64,000 nt of DNA from Citricoccus sp. CH26A (GTDB taxonomy: Bacteria > Actinomycetota > Actinomycetes > Actinomycetales > Micrococcaceae). Numbering within the stretch: the stretch's first letter is position 1; each line of letters starts with the position of its first letter. A model generated the notes under the pieces. The model had not been told where the DNA came from. It worked only from the letters and a program-made list of their open reading frames with translations, and made no database searches. Shown here piece by piece: positions 13,508 to 22,313 of this stretch. Location: contig NZ_AFXQ01000011.1 in assembly GCF_000224415.1 (NCBI RefSeq), positions 45,870 to 109,869 of the forward strand. The letters are read 5' to 3'. A program made the translations under genes and the position numbers.

Positions 13508-14313
13508 GCGCCGCGTCCCAGGCGCTGGTCGAGGCCCGTGACCTCGTGCTGTCCCACGGGCGTCACGTCGCCCTGCAGGCCTCCACCTTCCGGGTGCCGG
13601 TGGGCGGGGTGACGGCCGTGATCGGACCCAACGGGTCCGGCAAGTCCACCCTGCTGCAGGCGATCGCCGGGGTGCTGGAGCCGACATCGGGCACGCTGCG
13701 CGTGCTCGGCGGATCCGCCCGCGCCAACCGCCGGCGGATCTCCTACGTCATGCAGTCCGTGGTGTTCCCGGTGGGCACGCCGATGACCGTGCGGGACGTC
13801 GTGAGGATGGGCCGCTACCCGTCCCGGGGGTGGCTCCGCCCGTTCTCCCGCGCGGATCGGGCCGCCGTGGCAGAGGCCCTCGAGAAGATGAACGTGACGG
13901 ACCTGGCCGGCCGGCACCTGGAGGAGCTCTCCGGGGGCCAGCGGCAGCGCGTGTACGTTGCGCAGGGCCTGGCGCAGGGGCACGAGGTGCTCATGCTCGA
14001 CGAACCGATGACCGGACTGGACATCACCTCGGCCCGGACCATCGACCGCATCATCCACGCCGAGACGGAGCACGGGCACTCCGTGGTGCTGACCACCCAC
14101 GACCTCGAGGAGGCCGGTGCCGCCGACCACGTGATCCTGGTCAACGGGCGCGTCGTGGCCTCCGGGGCCCCGGCGGAGGTCATGACCCGCAGGAACCTGG
14201 AGGACGTCTACGGGCTGGGGTCGCTGCACCGGTCCTCGGCGCCGTTGCTGGTGGACCCGGACTGCGGGCCGGACGACGTTCAGGGGCGCGAGCAGTCGGG
14301 GCAGATGCCGTAG
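13504..14313 (+). CDS. znuC: zinc ABC transporter ATP-binding protein
   Basis: A 269-residue ABC ATPase that powers the ZnuAB importer. Walker A GPNGSGKST, Q-loop in SYVMQSVVFPVGTPM, signature LSGGQRQRV, Walker B VLMLDEPMTGLD and switch His in VLTTHDLEEA are all intact. Coupled to znuB by a 4-nt overlap. The last 34 nt overlap the 3' end of the convergent zur gene, so the two transcripts are antisense there. Confidence 0.92.
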   Translation: MSAASQALVEARDLVLSHGRHVALQASTFRVPVGGVTAVIGPNGSGKSTLLQAIAGVLEPTSGTLRVLGGSARANRRRISYVMQSVVFPVGTPMTVRDVVRMGRYPSRGWLRPFSRADRAAVAEALEKMNVTDLAGRHLEELSGGQRQRVYVAQGLAQGHEVLMLDEPMTGLDITSARTIDRIIHAETEHGHSVVLTTHDLEEAGAADHVILVNGRVVASGAPAEVMTRRNLEDVYGLGSLHRSSAPLLVDPDCGPDDVQGREQSGQMP

Positions 14314-14723
14314 ATCTCCACGGTGTGCTCCGCATCCGTGAACCCGTGCTCGCTCGCGATCCGTGCGGTCCACCGCTCCACGGCCGGCGCCTCGATCTCC
14401 ACGGCGCGCCCGCACCGCCGGCACACGAGGTGATGGTGGTGTGTCTGCACCTCGCAGCGCCGGTACAGGGACTCCCCGTCGTCCGGGTTGAGGACGTCCA
14501 CCAGCCCCTCCTGCTGCTGCTGCTGCAGGATGCGGTAGACGGTGGCGAGGGAGACCTGCTCACCCTGGTCCTTGAGGAGGGCGAACAGGTCCTGGGCGCT
14601 GACGAAGTCGCGGAGTTCGTCCAGTGCCCTGTTCACCGCGGTCTTCTGCCGGGTGGACCGTCCCCGGACCGGCCTGGTGGGCTGCGGCGGGGGCGGCGTG
14701 GTCGCGTCGGGTCCGGCGTTCAT
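14280..14723 (-). CDS. zur: Fur-family transcriptional repressor, Zur-like
   Basis: A 147-residue Fur-superfamily regulator. The winged helix carries FVSAQDLFALLKDQGEQVSL and ATVYRILQQQQQEGLVDVL. The sensing site has the HHHHLVCRRCGR stretch and a second Cys pair, GICPDCSRP, which bind the structural zinc. Its position convergent with znuABC supports zinc sensing (Zur) over iron (Fur) or peroxide (PerR). I chose ATG 14723 because a TAGCCT -10 ends 9 nt upstream; a GTG at 14732 lies directly against that box. It should repress znuABC through the palindrome at 11507 when zinc is plentiful. Confidence 0.88.
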   Translation of the reverse strand: MNAGPDATTPPPPQPTRPVRGRSTRQKTAVNRALDELRDFVSAQDLFALLKDQGEQVSLATVYRILQQQQQEGLVDVLNPDDGESLYRRCEVQTHHHHLVCRRCGRAVEIEAPAVERWTARIASEHGFTDAEHTVEIYGICPDCSRP

Positions 14724-14732
14724 GTCCCGCAC

Positions 14733-14738
14733 AGGCTA
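14733..14738 (-). promoter_or_regulatory. -10 box TAGCCT of zur
   Basis: On the minus strand TAGCCT ends 9 nt before ATG 14723, giving a leader of only a few nucleotides. Confidence 0.4.
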
Positions 14739-14890
14739 CCAGCGCCGGGTCCGGCCCGCGTCCTCCGCAGGGCCCGCCCGCCACGGAGTCCTCACCTGCT
14801 CGGCGTCCACCCTCGTCGACCCGCGGTTGACCGGGCGGTTCGGCGCCGTTCCGGACGGGTCGAGGACTGACGACCGCCGACGTTCCGGGA

Positions 14891-14896
14891 TAGGCT
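14891..14896 (+). promoter_or_regulatory. -10 box TAGGCT, leaderless start
   Basis: TAGGCT ends 6 nt before the GTG at 14903, so the transcript should start at the GTG itself. No Shine-Dalgarno precedes it. Confidence 0.55.
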
Positions 14897-14902
14897 GGCC
14901 GG

Positions 14903-15583
14903 GTGGAATCGCAGATCGCCCTGACCAAGTTCGGTCACGCGTGTGTCCGGCTGGAGAAGGCCGGTCGGCGCCTGGTCATCGACCCCGGGAACTTCACGGA
15001 CGTCCCGGTGGCACTGGAGGGCGCCGAGCACGTCCTCGTCACCCACGAGCACGCCGACCACCTCGACGACGGTCCCGTCCTCGACTTCCTCGCGGCGAAC
15101 CCGGAGGCCACCGTCCGTGCCCCCGCGGCCCCCGCCGCCCGGCTCGCCGGGGCCGCCGGCGCCGCCGGGGTCCCGGCCGAGCGGATCATCGCCACGGGCC
15201 CCGGGGAACAGTTCGAGACCGCGGGCTTCGCGGTGCGGACCGTGGGCGGCCAGCACGCCCTCATCCATCCCGAGATCCCCGTGGTCGCCAACACCGGCTA
15301 CGTCCTCGACGGGCAGGTCTACCACCCCGGGGACAGCTACATCGTCCCCGACGGTCCGGCCCCCCACACCCTCCTGGTCCCGTTGAGCGCCCCGTGGTCC
15401 AAGCTGGCCGAGACGGTCGACTTCATCACCGCCGTACGCCCTCGCCAGGCCATCCCCATCCACGACGGGCTGCTCAACGGCCGCGGGCTGCCGATGTACC
15501 GCCGTCACGCCACCGCGTTCGCCGAGCGCCACGGGACCACGCTGCTCGTCCTTGAGGAGGGGGAGACCGCGTGGATCGGCTGA
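14903..15583 (+). CDS. metallo-beta-lactamase-fold hydrolase, UlaG-like
   Basis: A 226-residue MBL-fold protein. The metal-binding motif HxHxDH is in THEHADHLDDG, a further ligand His in TVGGQHALIHPEIPV, Asp in VYHPGDSYIVPDG and a final His in AIPIHDGLLN. The layout without an extra domain fits the UlaG-like/UPF0173 branch, whose substrates are mostly unknown. The last 13 nt overlap the rhodanese gene, so the two are translationally coupled. An MBL protein coupled to a rhodanese recalls persulfide dioxygenase pairs, but this protein is not the ETHE1 subtype, so sulfur metabolism is only a guess. Confidence 0.8.
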   Translation: MESQIALTKFGHACVRLEKAGRRLVIDPGNFTDVPVALEGAEHVLVTHEHADHLDDGPVLDFLAANPEATVRAPAAPAARLAGAAGAAGVPAERIIATGPGEQFETAGFAVRTVGGQHALIHPEIPVVANTGYVLDGQVYHPGDSYIVPDGPAPHTLLVPLSAPWSKLAETVDFITAVRPRQAIPIHDGLLNGRGLPMYRRHATAFAERHGTTLLVLEEGETAWIG

Positions 15584-16503
15584 ACGGCACCGACCCCGTC
15601 CTGGTGGACGTCCGGACGGTGGCCGCCTGGCAGGGCCATGCCCCGGCCGGAGCGCAGGCGCCGGACGGACCGCCACGTCCGGGGTTCGTGGCCACGGAGC
15701 CGTGTCCGGATCCCGAGGCCCTGAAGGTGTTGGACATCCGGTGGACCGCCCTGGGGTCCCAGAACGGCCACGGCGAGTACCTGCGGGGCCACCTTCCCGG
15801 GGCCGTGTACGTGAGCATGGACAGCCAGCTGGCCGGTCACGACAACCCGCGCGAGGGCCGGCACCCGCTGCCGGACCCGGACCGGTTCGGCGACACCGTG
15901 CGGATGCTGGGCATCGACGACGGGGACACCGTGGTGGTCTACGACGACGCCCAGGGGACCTCGGCCGCCCGGGCCTGGTGGCTGCTGCGGCACGTGGGCC
16001 TGGACCGCACCTACCTGCTCGACGGTGGCCTGGCGGCCTGGCGGGAGGCCGGGCTGCCGCTGCAGGCGGGGGAGGTGATCCCGCGGCCCGGCAACGCCCG
16101 GACCACCTGGGGCAGGATGCCGGTGCTCGACATGGACGCCGCCGCGGGCCTGCCCCGGTCCGGGCTGCTCCTGGACGCCCGGTCCGGCGCCCGCTACCGC
16201 GGTGAGGAGGAACCGCTGGACCCCCAGGCCGGACACATCCCCGGTGCCGTCAGCGCCCCCACCGCTCAGAACGTGGACGAGGACGGCCGGTTCCTTCCGG
16301 CGGCCGAGCTGGCCGAGCGGTTCCGCGCGCTGGGGGCGGACCGGGACCACCCGGTGGGGGCCTACTGCGGCTCGGGCGTGAACGCCGCCCACGAGGTGGC
16401 CGCGCTGAACATCGCGGGCTACCGGGCGGCGCTGTTCCCCGGGTCCTGGTCCGCCTGGTCGAACACGCCGGGCCGTCCGGTCGCCACCGGCGAGCACCCC
16501 TGA
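15571..16503 (+). CDS. sseA: thiosulfate/3-mercaptopyruvate sulfurtransferase (tandem rhodanese)
   Basis: A 310-residue two-domain rhodanese. The N-terminal inactive domain runs from VLVDVRTVAAWQGH to LDGGLAAWREAGLP (roughly 10-160) and the C-terminal domain from LLLDARSGARYRGEEEPLD to the end. The active-site loop GAYCGSGVNA supplies the catalytic cysteine that carries the persulfide. Whether the donor is thiosulfate or 3-mercaptopyruvate cannot be settled here: the CGSGV loop is close to that of SseA-type 3-mercaptopyruvate enzymes (CGSGVTA). GTG start at 15571 lies inside the MBL gene. Confidence 0.85.
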   Translation: MDRLNGTDPVLVDVRTVAAWQGHAPAGAQAPDGPPRPGFVATEPCPDPEALKVLDIRWTALGSQNGHGEYLRGHLPGAVYVSMDSQLAGHDNPREGRHPLPDPDRFGDTVRMLGIDDGDTVVVYDDAQGTSAARAWWLLRHVGLDRTYLLDGGLAAWREAGLPLQAGEVIPRPGNARTTWGRMPVLDMDAAAGLPRSGLLLDARSGARYRGEEEPLDPQAGHIPGAVSAPTAQNVDEDGRFLPAAELAERFRALGADRDHPVGAYCGSGVNAAHEVAALNIAGYRAALFPGSWSAWSNTPGRPVATGEHP

Positions 16504-16582
16504 CGGCCCGCCGTGCGGATCCCGCCCCGCAGCCGGCCCCGAACATCCACCCACGCACCACCACGATGGAGGAGTCCACACC

Positions 16583-17011
16583 ATGAGCACCGTCTTCACG
16601 CGCATCATCAACGGGGAACTGCCCGGCCGCTTCGTCTGGCAGGACGAGACCTGCGCGGCCTTCCTGTCCATCGGCCCCCTGACGCAGGGCCACACCCTCG
16701 TGGTGCCCCGCGCCGAGGTGGACAAGTGGACCGAGGCGGATCCGGGGCTCGTCTCGCACCTGGTCACCGTGGCCCAGGCGATCGGCAAGGTGCAGGTCGA
16801 GGCCTTCGGCGCCCAGCGGGCCGGGCTGATGGTCGCCGGTTACGAGATCCCGCACCTGCACGTGCACGTCTGGCCGTCCAACTCCCTCGACGACTTCGAC
16901 CTGGAGCAGGTGGACAACAGCCCCGAGCCGGAGGACCTGGACGCCGCCGCCGAGAAGATCCGTGCCGGGCTGCGGGTGGCCGGCCACGGGGAGTTCGTCC
17001 CCGGGGACTGA
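16583..17011 (+). CDS. HIT family protein
   Basis: A 142-residue histidine-triad protein, a small nucleotide hydrolase/transferase of the HINT branch. The triad is HLHVHVWP, and the N-terminal FTRIINGELPGRFVWQDE is typical. The substrate is probably an aminoacyl- or amidate-adenylate, by family. It starts at ATG 16583 after a GATGGAGGAGTCC Shine-Dalgarno. Convergent with the Rieske gene, with an inverted repeat at the junction. Confidence 0.9.
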   Translation: MSTVFTRIINGELPGRFVWQDETCAAFLSIGPLTQGHTLVVPRAEVDKWTEADPGLVSHLVTVAQAIGKVQVEAFGAQRAGLMVAGYEIPHLHVHVWPSNSLDDFDLEQVDNSPEPEDLDAAAEKIRAGLRVAGHGEFVPGD

Positions 17012-17013
17012 TG

Positions 17014-17035
17014 CCCTGGCCGGTACCGGCTAGGG
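17014..17035. terminator. inverted repeat at HIT/Rieske convergence
   Basis: CCCTGGCCGGT pairs with ACCGGCTAGGG (one G-T pair). It begins 2 nt after the HIT stop and covers the stop codon of the opposite gene, so it can end both transcripts. Confidence 0.45.
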
Positions 17036-17881
17036 CCGGGCCCGGACCTGGACCCGGCCGTCCCGCACCCGCGCCTCATAGGCCGGCTGGGGGACGCTGG
17101 CCGGGCCGCGGACGATGCCCCCGTCCTCCAGCCGGAACGTGCTGCCATGCCAGGGGCAGGTGACGCAGCCGTCGGCGATGGTGCCCTCCTCCAGCGGGCC
17201 GCCCATGTGGCTGCAGACGCTGTCCAGCGCGGTGATGCCCTCCGCGTCCCGCACCAGCAGCACGGACACCGGGCCCGCCTGCACCACGCGGTGCGCGCCG
17301 GGGGTCAGCTCCGCCGCGTCCAGGACATCGGCCCAGTCCCGGGGGCCCTTCCGCCACGCGGTCCGGTTGACGTTGACGCCCAGGGCGTAGCTGAGGTGCC
17401 CACCGAGGTACCCGCCGGCCATGACGGCCCCGAGCCCGGCCAGGCCGAGGAGCTTGCCGGCCGTGCGGGCCCCGCGGCGGCGGGACACGAAGGAGGCCGT
17501 GTAGAGGGCCAGGCCGATGTTGACGGAGGCGGCGTGCACCTGGCCCACCCGGCGGGCGGCCCCCTGGGTGTCGGACCAGTCGTTGAGCCCGGTGGCTGCC
17601 GTGGGGACGGCGCTCGCCATCCCGGCGGCGACGAGCAGGTCGGCGGCTGGTTCGGACGCCCGCCCTCCCACCAGGTCCAGCAGCGTGGCCATGGACCAGG
17701 CCCCGATCGGCAGGTCGGTGAGCAGCGGATGCGCAGGGTGTCCCAGGGCGGTGCCGCTGAGGAGATTGCGTACCGGCCTCGGGCTCACCGCCCGTCCCAC
17801 CACGGCCGCGGCGGGACGGCCGACCCGGTCCAGTGCCTTCCAGCGCTCCACGCGGCCCATGAGCTCGTCGAGTACCTTCAT
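17030..17881 (-). CDS. DUF2231 membrane - Rieske [2Fe-2S] fusion protein
   Basis: A 283-residue protein with two parts. Residues 1-165 are a DUF2231-type four-helix membrane domain (GHPAHPLLTDLPIGAWSMAT, GGYLGGHLSYALGVNVNR). Residues 180-283 are a Rieske ferredoxin domain with both cluster-binding boxes, CSHMGGP and CPWHGSTF. This combination occurs in many actinobacteria and is thought to be a membrane-anchored electron carrier; the partner is unknown. It starts at ATG 17881 and sits just downstream of hrpA on the same strand. Confidence 0.85.
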   Translation of the reverse strand: MKVLDELMGRVERWKALDRVGRPAAAVVGRAVSPRPVRNLLSGTALGHPAHPLLTDLPIGAWSMATLLDLVGGRASEPAADLLVAAGMASAVPTAATGLNDWSDTQGAARRVGQVHAASVNIGLALYTASFVSRRRGARTAGKLLGLAGLGAVMAGGYLGGHLSYALGVNVNRTAWRKGPRDWADVLDAAELTPGAHRVVQAGPVSVLLVRDAEGITALDSVCSHMGGPLEEGTIADGCVTCPWHGSTFRLEDGGIVRGPASVPQPAYEARVRDGRVQVRARP

Positions 17882-17951
17882 GGCGGCCAGTGTGGCACCG
17901 GCCTCACGACACGGACAAGGGACCGCAGGCCGACCATCGCGGGCCGTCAGG

Positions 17952-20900
17952 TCAGCCCGTGGCCTGCCTCAGGGCCTGGCGGACGCGCTTCTCGGAGACG
18001 GACACGGCGGTGCCGAGGTCCTGGGCGAAGAAGCTGATCCGCAACTCCTCGATCAGCCAACGCACCTCCTCCAGGGCCGCGGGCACCGGCCGGCCGGCCG
18101 GGACGGCGGCCACGGCGGCATCGAAGTCGTCCTCGAGGGCCTGGACCACGGCCATGTCCAGGCCGTCGCGCTGCAGGTGCCCGCCGGCCTTGAGCCTCTC
18201 GATCCGGCGCAGCATGCCGTCCAGGTAGCGCGGCAGGTGCTGCAGGTGCCGCCATCCCGTGGCCGCCACGAAGCCGGGGACGATGAGCTGGTCCAGCTGG
18301 GCCTTGATGTCACTGAGCGCCGGCGCCATCGCCAGGGACACCGAGCCCTTGAGCTCTCGGCGGACCTGGGCGGCCCGGGACAGCACCCTCTCCACGACGG
18401 CCGTCACGGCGAACACCGTGTCGATCAGTTCCGCCCGCACGGCGGTGAACAGGCCCTGGAACTCGCCGGTGGTGAAGGGGAGGTCCTCCGGCACCAACCG
18501 GTCCACGGCGGCCCGGGTGCAGTCGGCCACCAACTGGTCCACCGAGCCGTGGGGGTTCTGCGTGAAGGTCAGCTTCTCCCGGTTGTCCAGGTGGTCCAGC
18601 ACGTAGCGCTGCGGGCTCGGGACCTGGGCGAGCAGCAGGTTCACGACGCCGGCCCGGTGGGCGGCGCGCTGGTCCGCCTCGGTGCGGAACACGGTCAGCC
18701 CGGCCGCCGGGGAACCGTCCGCCAGGGTCTCGGCGGTCAGCCCCGGATACCCGGTGATGCGCTGCGTCCCGGACCCCGCGGCGATCGTGGTGTCCAGCTT
18801 CCGGGGGATGTCCCCGACGTCCCACGTGGTCATGCCGTGGCGTTCGGCCAGGGCGGGCACCGCGGGCCGGGCCGGTCGTTCCTGCCCACCGCCCGGCGTC
18901 GTGCCCCGGCCGGTCCCGGCGCGACCGCCCGCCCCGGGGACGGCGCCGGGGGAGGGGGCACCGCCGCCGGGCCCTGCCGCGGGGCTGCCGGCGGCCCGCG
19001 CCAGCGACTCGGCGATGGCCGTGCGGTTCTGGCCGGCCAGCCGGTCCTGCAGGGCCGCCAGGTCCTGGCCGGCGCCGATCACCGCACCGCGGCCGTCGAC
19101 CACCCGGTAGTCGGGTACCAGGTGCGGCGGCACCGCTGAGAGGTCCCAGGACCCCGGCGGGACGACGAAGCCCTTGAGCCGGCGCAACGCCAGCTCCAGC
19201 GCGGGCAGGAGGTCGTCGACCTGGGGGTCGGCGTCCTGCCCCAGGCGCTCGACGGCGGCCCGGGCCACGTCCGGGGCAGGCACGAAGTTCTTCCGCACGG
19301 CCTTGGGCAGCGACTTGATCAGCGCGGTCACCAGTTCCACGCGCAGCCCCGGGACCAGCCACCGGAAGCGCTCCGGGTCCATCTGGTTGAGCATCAGGAC
19401 CGGGATGATGACCGTGATGCCGTCCGGTTCGCCCGTGGTGGTGGCCGGGTTGAAGTCGTAGGACAGTTCCAGGTCGATCCCGCCACCGGCCGTGGGGTGG
19501 TGGAAGGCGGTGGGGAACTGGCCGGTGTCCAGCTCGTCGGTGTCCACCGCCAGCAGGGACTGCGGGTCGAAGTCGAGCAGTTCCGGACTCCGGTGACGGG
19601 CCTTCTTCCACCAGGAGTCGAAGTGCCGTTCGGAGACGACCGTCGTGGGGATCCGGGCGTCGTAGAACTCGAACAGGTCCTGGTCCGAGACGCGCAGGTC
19701 GCGCCGGCGCAACCGCGTCTCCAGTTCCTCGACCTCGGCCAGGGCCTGGCGGTTGCGGGCGAAGAAGTGGTGGCGGGTCTTCCAGTCACCCTCCACCAGC
19801 GCGTGCCGGATGAACAGCTCGCGGGACAGGACCGGGTCGATCCTCCAGAACTGCACCGGGCGGTCGGGGACGAGGGTGACCCCGAACAGCGTGACCTTCT
19901 CCCGGGCCACCACGGAACCGGAGCGGCGGGACCAGTGCGGCTCGTTGTAGGTGCGCTTGGCCAGGGCCCCGGCCGCCTCCACCGCCCAGTCCGGATCGAT
20001 CCTCGCCACCATCCGCGCCCAGAGCCGCGAGGTCTCCACCAGTTCGGCCGCCATGACGAAGGCGTGGCGCTTCTTGAACAGGGCCGAACCGGGGAACACG
20101 GCGAACCGGGTGTTCCGGGCGCCAGCGTACTCGCGCTTGCGCTCGTCCCAGGAACCGATGTGGGACAGCAGCCCGGACAGCAGCGACCGGTGGACGGCCT
20201 CGTGCTGTCCCACCGGGTCCACCGGGCCGGGCGAGACCGAGATGCCCAGGGGCCTGGCCAGCTGGCGCAATTGCTGGACCAGGTCCTGCCACTCGCGCAC
20301 CCGCAGGTAGTTGATGTACTCGCTGCGGCACATCCTGCGGAACTGGTTGCCGGAGAGTTCCTTCTGGCGCTCGCGCAGGTAGGACCACAGGTTCAGCAGC
20401 GCGGAGAAGTCCGAGTTCTCGTCCCTGAACCGGGCGTGCTGCTCATCGGCCTGGGCCCGCTGCTCGGTGGGGCGTTCCCGGGGGTCCTGGATGGTCAGGG
20501 CCGCGGCCAGGACCATGACCTCGCGCACGCAGCCGCGCTCGCCGGCCTCGACGATCATCCGCCCCAGGCGCGGGTCCACGGGCAGCCGCGCCAGCTTCCG
20601 CCCCACCGGCGTGATCGTGCCCTTGGGATAGGCCTTGCCCCGTGCGTCGGGCTGGCCGCTGTTCAGCGCCCCGAGCTCGGTGAGCACCGCGGCGCCGTCG
20701 GTGACCTGGCGGGAGTCCGGGGCCTGCAGGAACGGGAAGTCCCCGACGTCGGCCGGGGTGCGCGCCACGCCCATCGAGCACATCTGCAGGATGACCGCGG
20801 AGAGGTTGGTGCGCAGGATCTCCGGGTCGGTGAACTCCGGCCGGGAGGCGAAGTCCTCCTCGGAGTACAGGCGGATCGCGATGCCGTCCGAGGTGCGCCC

Positions 20901-22028
20901 GCACCGGCCCGAGCGCTGGTTGGCGCTGGCCTGGCTGATCCGCTCGATCGGCAGTCGCTGGACCTTGGTTCGGTGGGAATACCGGGAGATCCGCGCGGTG
21001 CCGGTGTCGATGACGTACTTGATGCCCGGCACGGTCAGGGAGGTCTCGGCGACGTTCGTGGCCAGGATGATCCGCCGGCGCCCACCGGGGGAGAAGACCC
21101 GGTGCTGCTCGGCCATGGACAACCGACCGTACAGGGGCAGCACCTCCGTGTTCCCCAGCCGCCGGTTGGCCGCGACGCGCGGGGCCAGGGCCTCGGCGGC
21201 ATCGCGGATCTCCCGCTCGCCGGAGAAGAACACCAGGATGTCGCCGGGGGCCTCCCGGGAGAGCTCGTCGACGGCGTCGCACACCGCGTCCACCGGGTCC
21301 CGTGCGTCCTCGTCATCGTCCGCGTCGTCGTCCGGATCGTCCTGCGGCCGGGGCTGGTCCAGGGGCCGGTAGCGGATCTCGACCGGGTAGGTGCGCCCGG
21401 AGACCTCGATGATCGGGGCCGGCACCGGCGCGTCACCGGGCGCGGCGTCCGGGGCCGGCAGGGCGAAGTGCGCGGCGAAGGACTCCGGGTCGATCGTGGC
21501 GGAGGTGATGACCACGCGCAGGTCCGGCCGTTCGGGCAGGACCCGCTTGAGGTAGCCCAGCAGCACGTCGATGTTCAGGCTGCGCTCGTGGGCCTCGTCG
21601 ATGATGATGGCGGCGTACTTCGACAACAGCCGGTCGTGCTGGATCTCCGCCAGCAGGATGCCGTCCGTCATGACCTTCACCCGGGTGTCCGCCGAGGTCT
21701 CGGCGGTGAACCGGACCTGGTAGCCCACGTCGGTGCCGATCGGGGTGCCGAGCTCGTGGGCGATGCGCTCGGCCACGGACCGTGCCGCCAGCCGGCGCGG
21801 CTGGGTGTGCCCGATCATGCCGGTGCCGGACACGGCCGGCTCATCCGGGTCCAGGGACAGCTCCAGGAGCATCTTGGGCAGCTGGGTGGTCTTGCCCGAA
21901 CCGGTCTCCCCGGCCACGATGACCACCTGGTGGTTCCGGATGGCATCCTTGATGGTGTCCCGCTCGGCCGAGACCGGCAACTGCGGCGGGTACTCGAGGC
22001 GGACGGTGGCGGCGGGGGACTGGGACAT
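17952..22028 (-). CDS. hrpA: ATP-dependent RNA helicase HrpA (DEAH box)
   Basis: A 1,358-residue DEAH-box RNA helicase. The N-terminal helicase core has Walker A GETGSGKTTQ at 40-49, DEAH in IIIDEAHERS, SAT in VITSATIDPESF and motif VI QRSGRCGRTSDG. Helicase-associated and OB-fold regions follow, then the long C-terminal DUF3418 domain found only in HrpA. A low-complexity acidic insert (DDDADDDEDARD) lies in the core near residue 215-230, and a Gly/Pro/Ala-rich linker near residue 1000-1040. The length matches the family (about 1,300). HrpA rescues stalled ribosomes and affects mRNA processing in Escherichia coli. A TAGACT box ends 10 nt before the ATG at 22028. Confidence 0.95.
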   Translation of the reverse strand: MSQSPAATVRLEYPPQLPVSAERDTIKDAIRNHQVVIVAGETGSGKTTQLPKMLLELSLDPDEPAVSGTGMIGHTQPRRLAARSVAERIAHELGTPIGTDVGYQVRFTAETSADTRVKVMTDGILLAEIQHDRLLSKYAAIIIDEAHERSLNIDVLLGYLKRVLPERPDLRVVITSATIDPESFAAHFALPAPDAAPGDAPVPAPIIEVSGRTYPVEIRYRPLDQPRPQDDPDDDADDDEDARDPVDAVCDAVDELSREAPGDILVFFSGEREIRDAAEALAPRVAANRRLGNTEVLPLYGRLSMAEQHRVFSPGGRRRIILATNVAETSLTVPGIKYVIDTGTARISRYSHRTKVQRLPIERISQASANQRSGRCGRTSDGIAIRLYSEEDFASRPEFTDPEILRTNLSAVILQMCSMGVARTPADVGDFPFLQAPDSRQVTDGAAVLTELGALNSGQPDARGKAYPKGTITPVGRKLARLPVDPRLGRMIVEAGERGCVREVMVLAAALTIQDPRERPTEQRAQADEQHARFRDENSDFSALLNLWSYLRERQKELSGNQFRRMCRSEYINYLRVREWQDLVQQLRQLARPLGISVSPGPVDPVGQHEAVHRSLLSGLLSHIGSWDERKREYAGARNTRFAVFPGSALFKKRHAFVMAAELVETSRLWARMVARIDPDWAVEAAGALAKRTYNEPHWSRRSGSVVAREKVTLFGVTLVPDRPVQFWRIDPVLSRELFIRHALVEGDWKTRHHFFARNRQALAEVEELETRLRRRDLRVSDQDLFEFYDARIPTTVVSERHFDSWWKKARHRSPELLDFDPQSLLAVDTDELDTGQFPTAFHHPTAGGGIDLELSYDFNPATTTGEPDGITVIIPVLMLNQMDPERFRWLVPGLRVELVTALIKSLPKAVRKNFVPAPDVARAAVERLGQDADPQVDDLLPALELALRRLKGFVVPPGSWDLSAVPPHLVPDYRVVDGRGAVIGAGQDLAALQDRLAGQNRTAIAESLARAAGSPAAGPGGGAPSPGAVPGAGGRAGTGRGTTPGGGQERPARPAVPALAERHGMTTWDVGDIPRKLDTTIAAGSGTQRITGYPGLTAETLADGSPAAGLTVFRTEADQRAAHRAGVVNLLLAQVPSPQRYVLDHLDNREKLTFTQNPHGSVDQLVADCTRAAVDRLVPEDLPFTTGEFQGLFTAVRAELIDTVFAVTAVVERVLSRAAQVRRELKGSVSLAMAPALSDIKAQLDQLIVPGFVAATGWRHLQHLPRYLDGMLRRIERLKAGGHLQRDGLDMAVVQALEDDFDAAVAAVPAGRPVPAALEEVRWLIEELRISFFAQDLGTAVSVSEKRVRQALRQATG

Positions 22029-22038
22029 GGCACCGGCC

Positions 22039-22044
22039 AGTCTA
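22039..22044 (-). promoter_or_regulatory. -10 box TAGACT of hrpA
   Basis: On the minus strand TAGACT ends 10 nt before ATG 22028, predicting a leader of about 3 nt. Confidence 0.45.
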
Positions 22045-22221
22045 GTCGCCGGGACGGCCGGAGCACGGCCTGTCTGCGGCGGGCCGCCCGGTGGACCAGA
22101 TGTCCTGATCCGGACGGCTTCTCCCCGGCGATGAGAACGAAAGGTCTGCCGATCCGCGCCCCTGGGACGGGATTTTCCACGGAGAGGGCGCGTTGTGGTG
22201 CATTGTGTTGCGCGTCACGTC

Positions 22222-22289
22222 TATTCTTAGCTTCCAACGTCCCCGGTCATCCCACCCGACGGCGCAGCCTGCGTCCATCCGCCGGGGAC
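22222..22289 (+). promoter_or_regulatory. -10 box and structured leader of the TrpXYZ-like operon
   Basis: TATTCT at 22222-22227 is the best -10 in the 285-nt gap between hrpA and this operon. The following leader can fold: GTCCCCGG at 22239-22246 pairs perfectly with CCGGGGAC at 22282-22289, enclosing a smaller CGCA/TGCG stem. There are no Trp or Tyr codon runs, so a classic attenuator is not indicated. Confidence 0.35.
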
Positions 22290-22313
22290 CGCGGCATGGA
22301 AAGGACCATCATC

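Noticed and set aside
19497..22313. Long N-terminal extension of the TrpX-like frame
   Set aside because: It runs antisense through hrpA. The lipoprotein signal peptide, ribosome-binding site and family N-terminus place the start at 22314.
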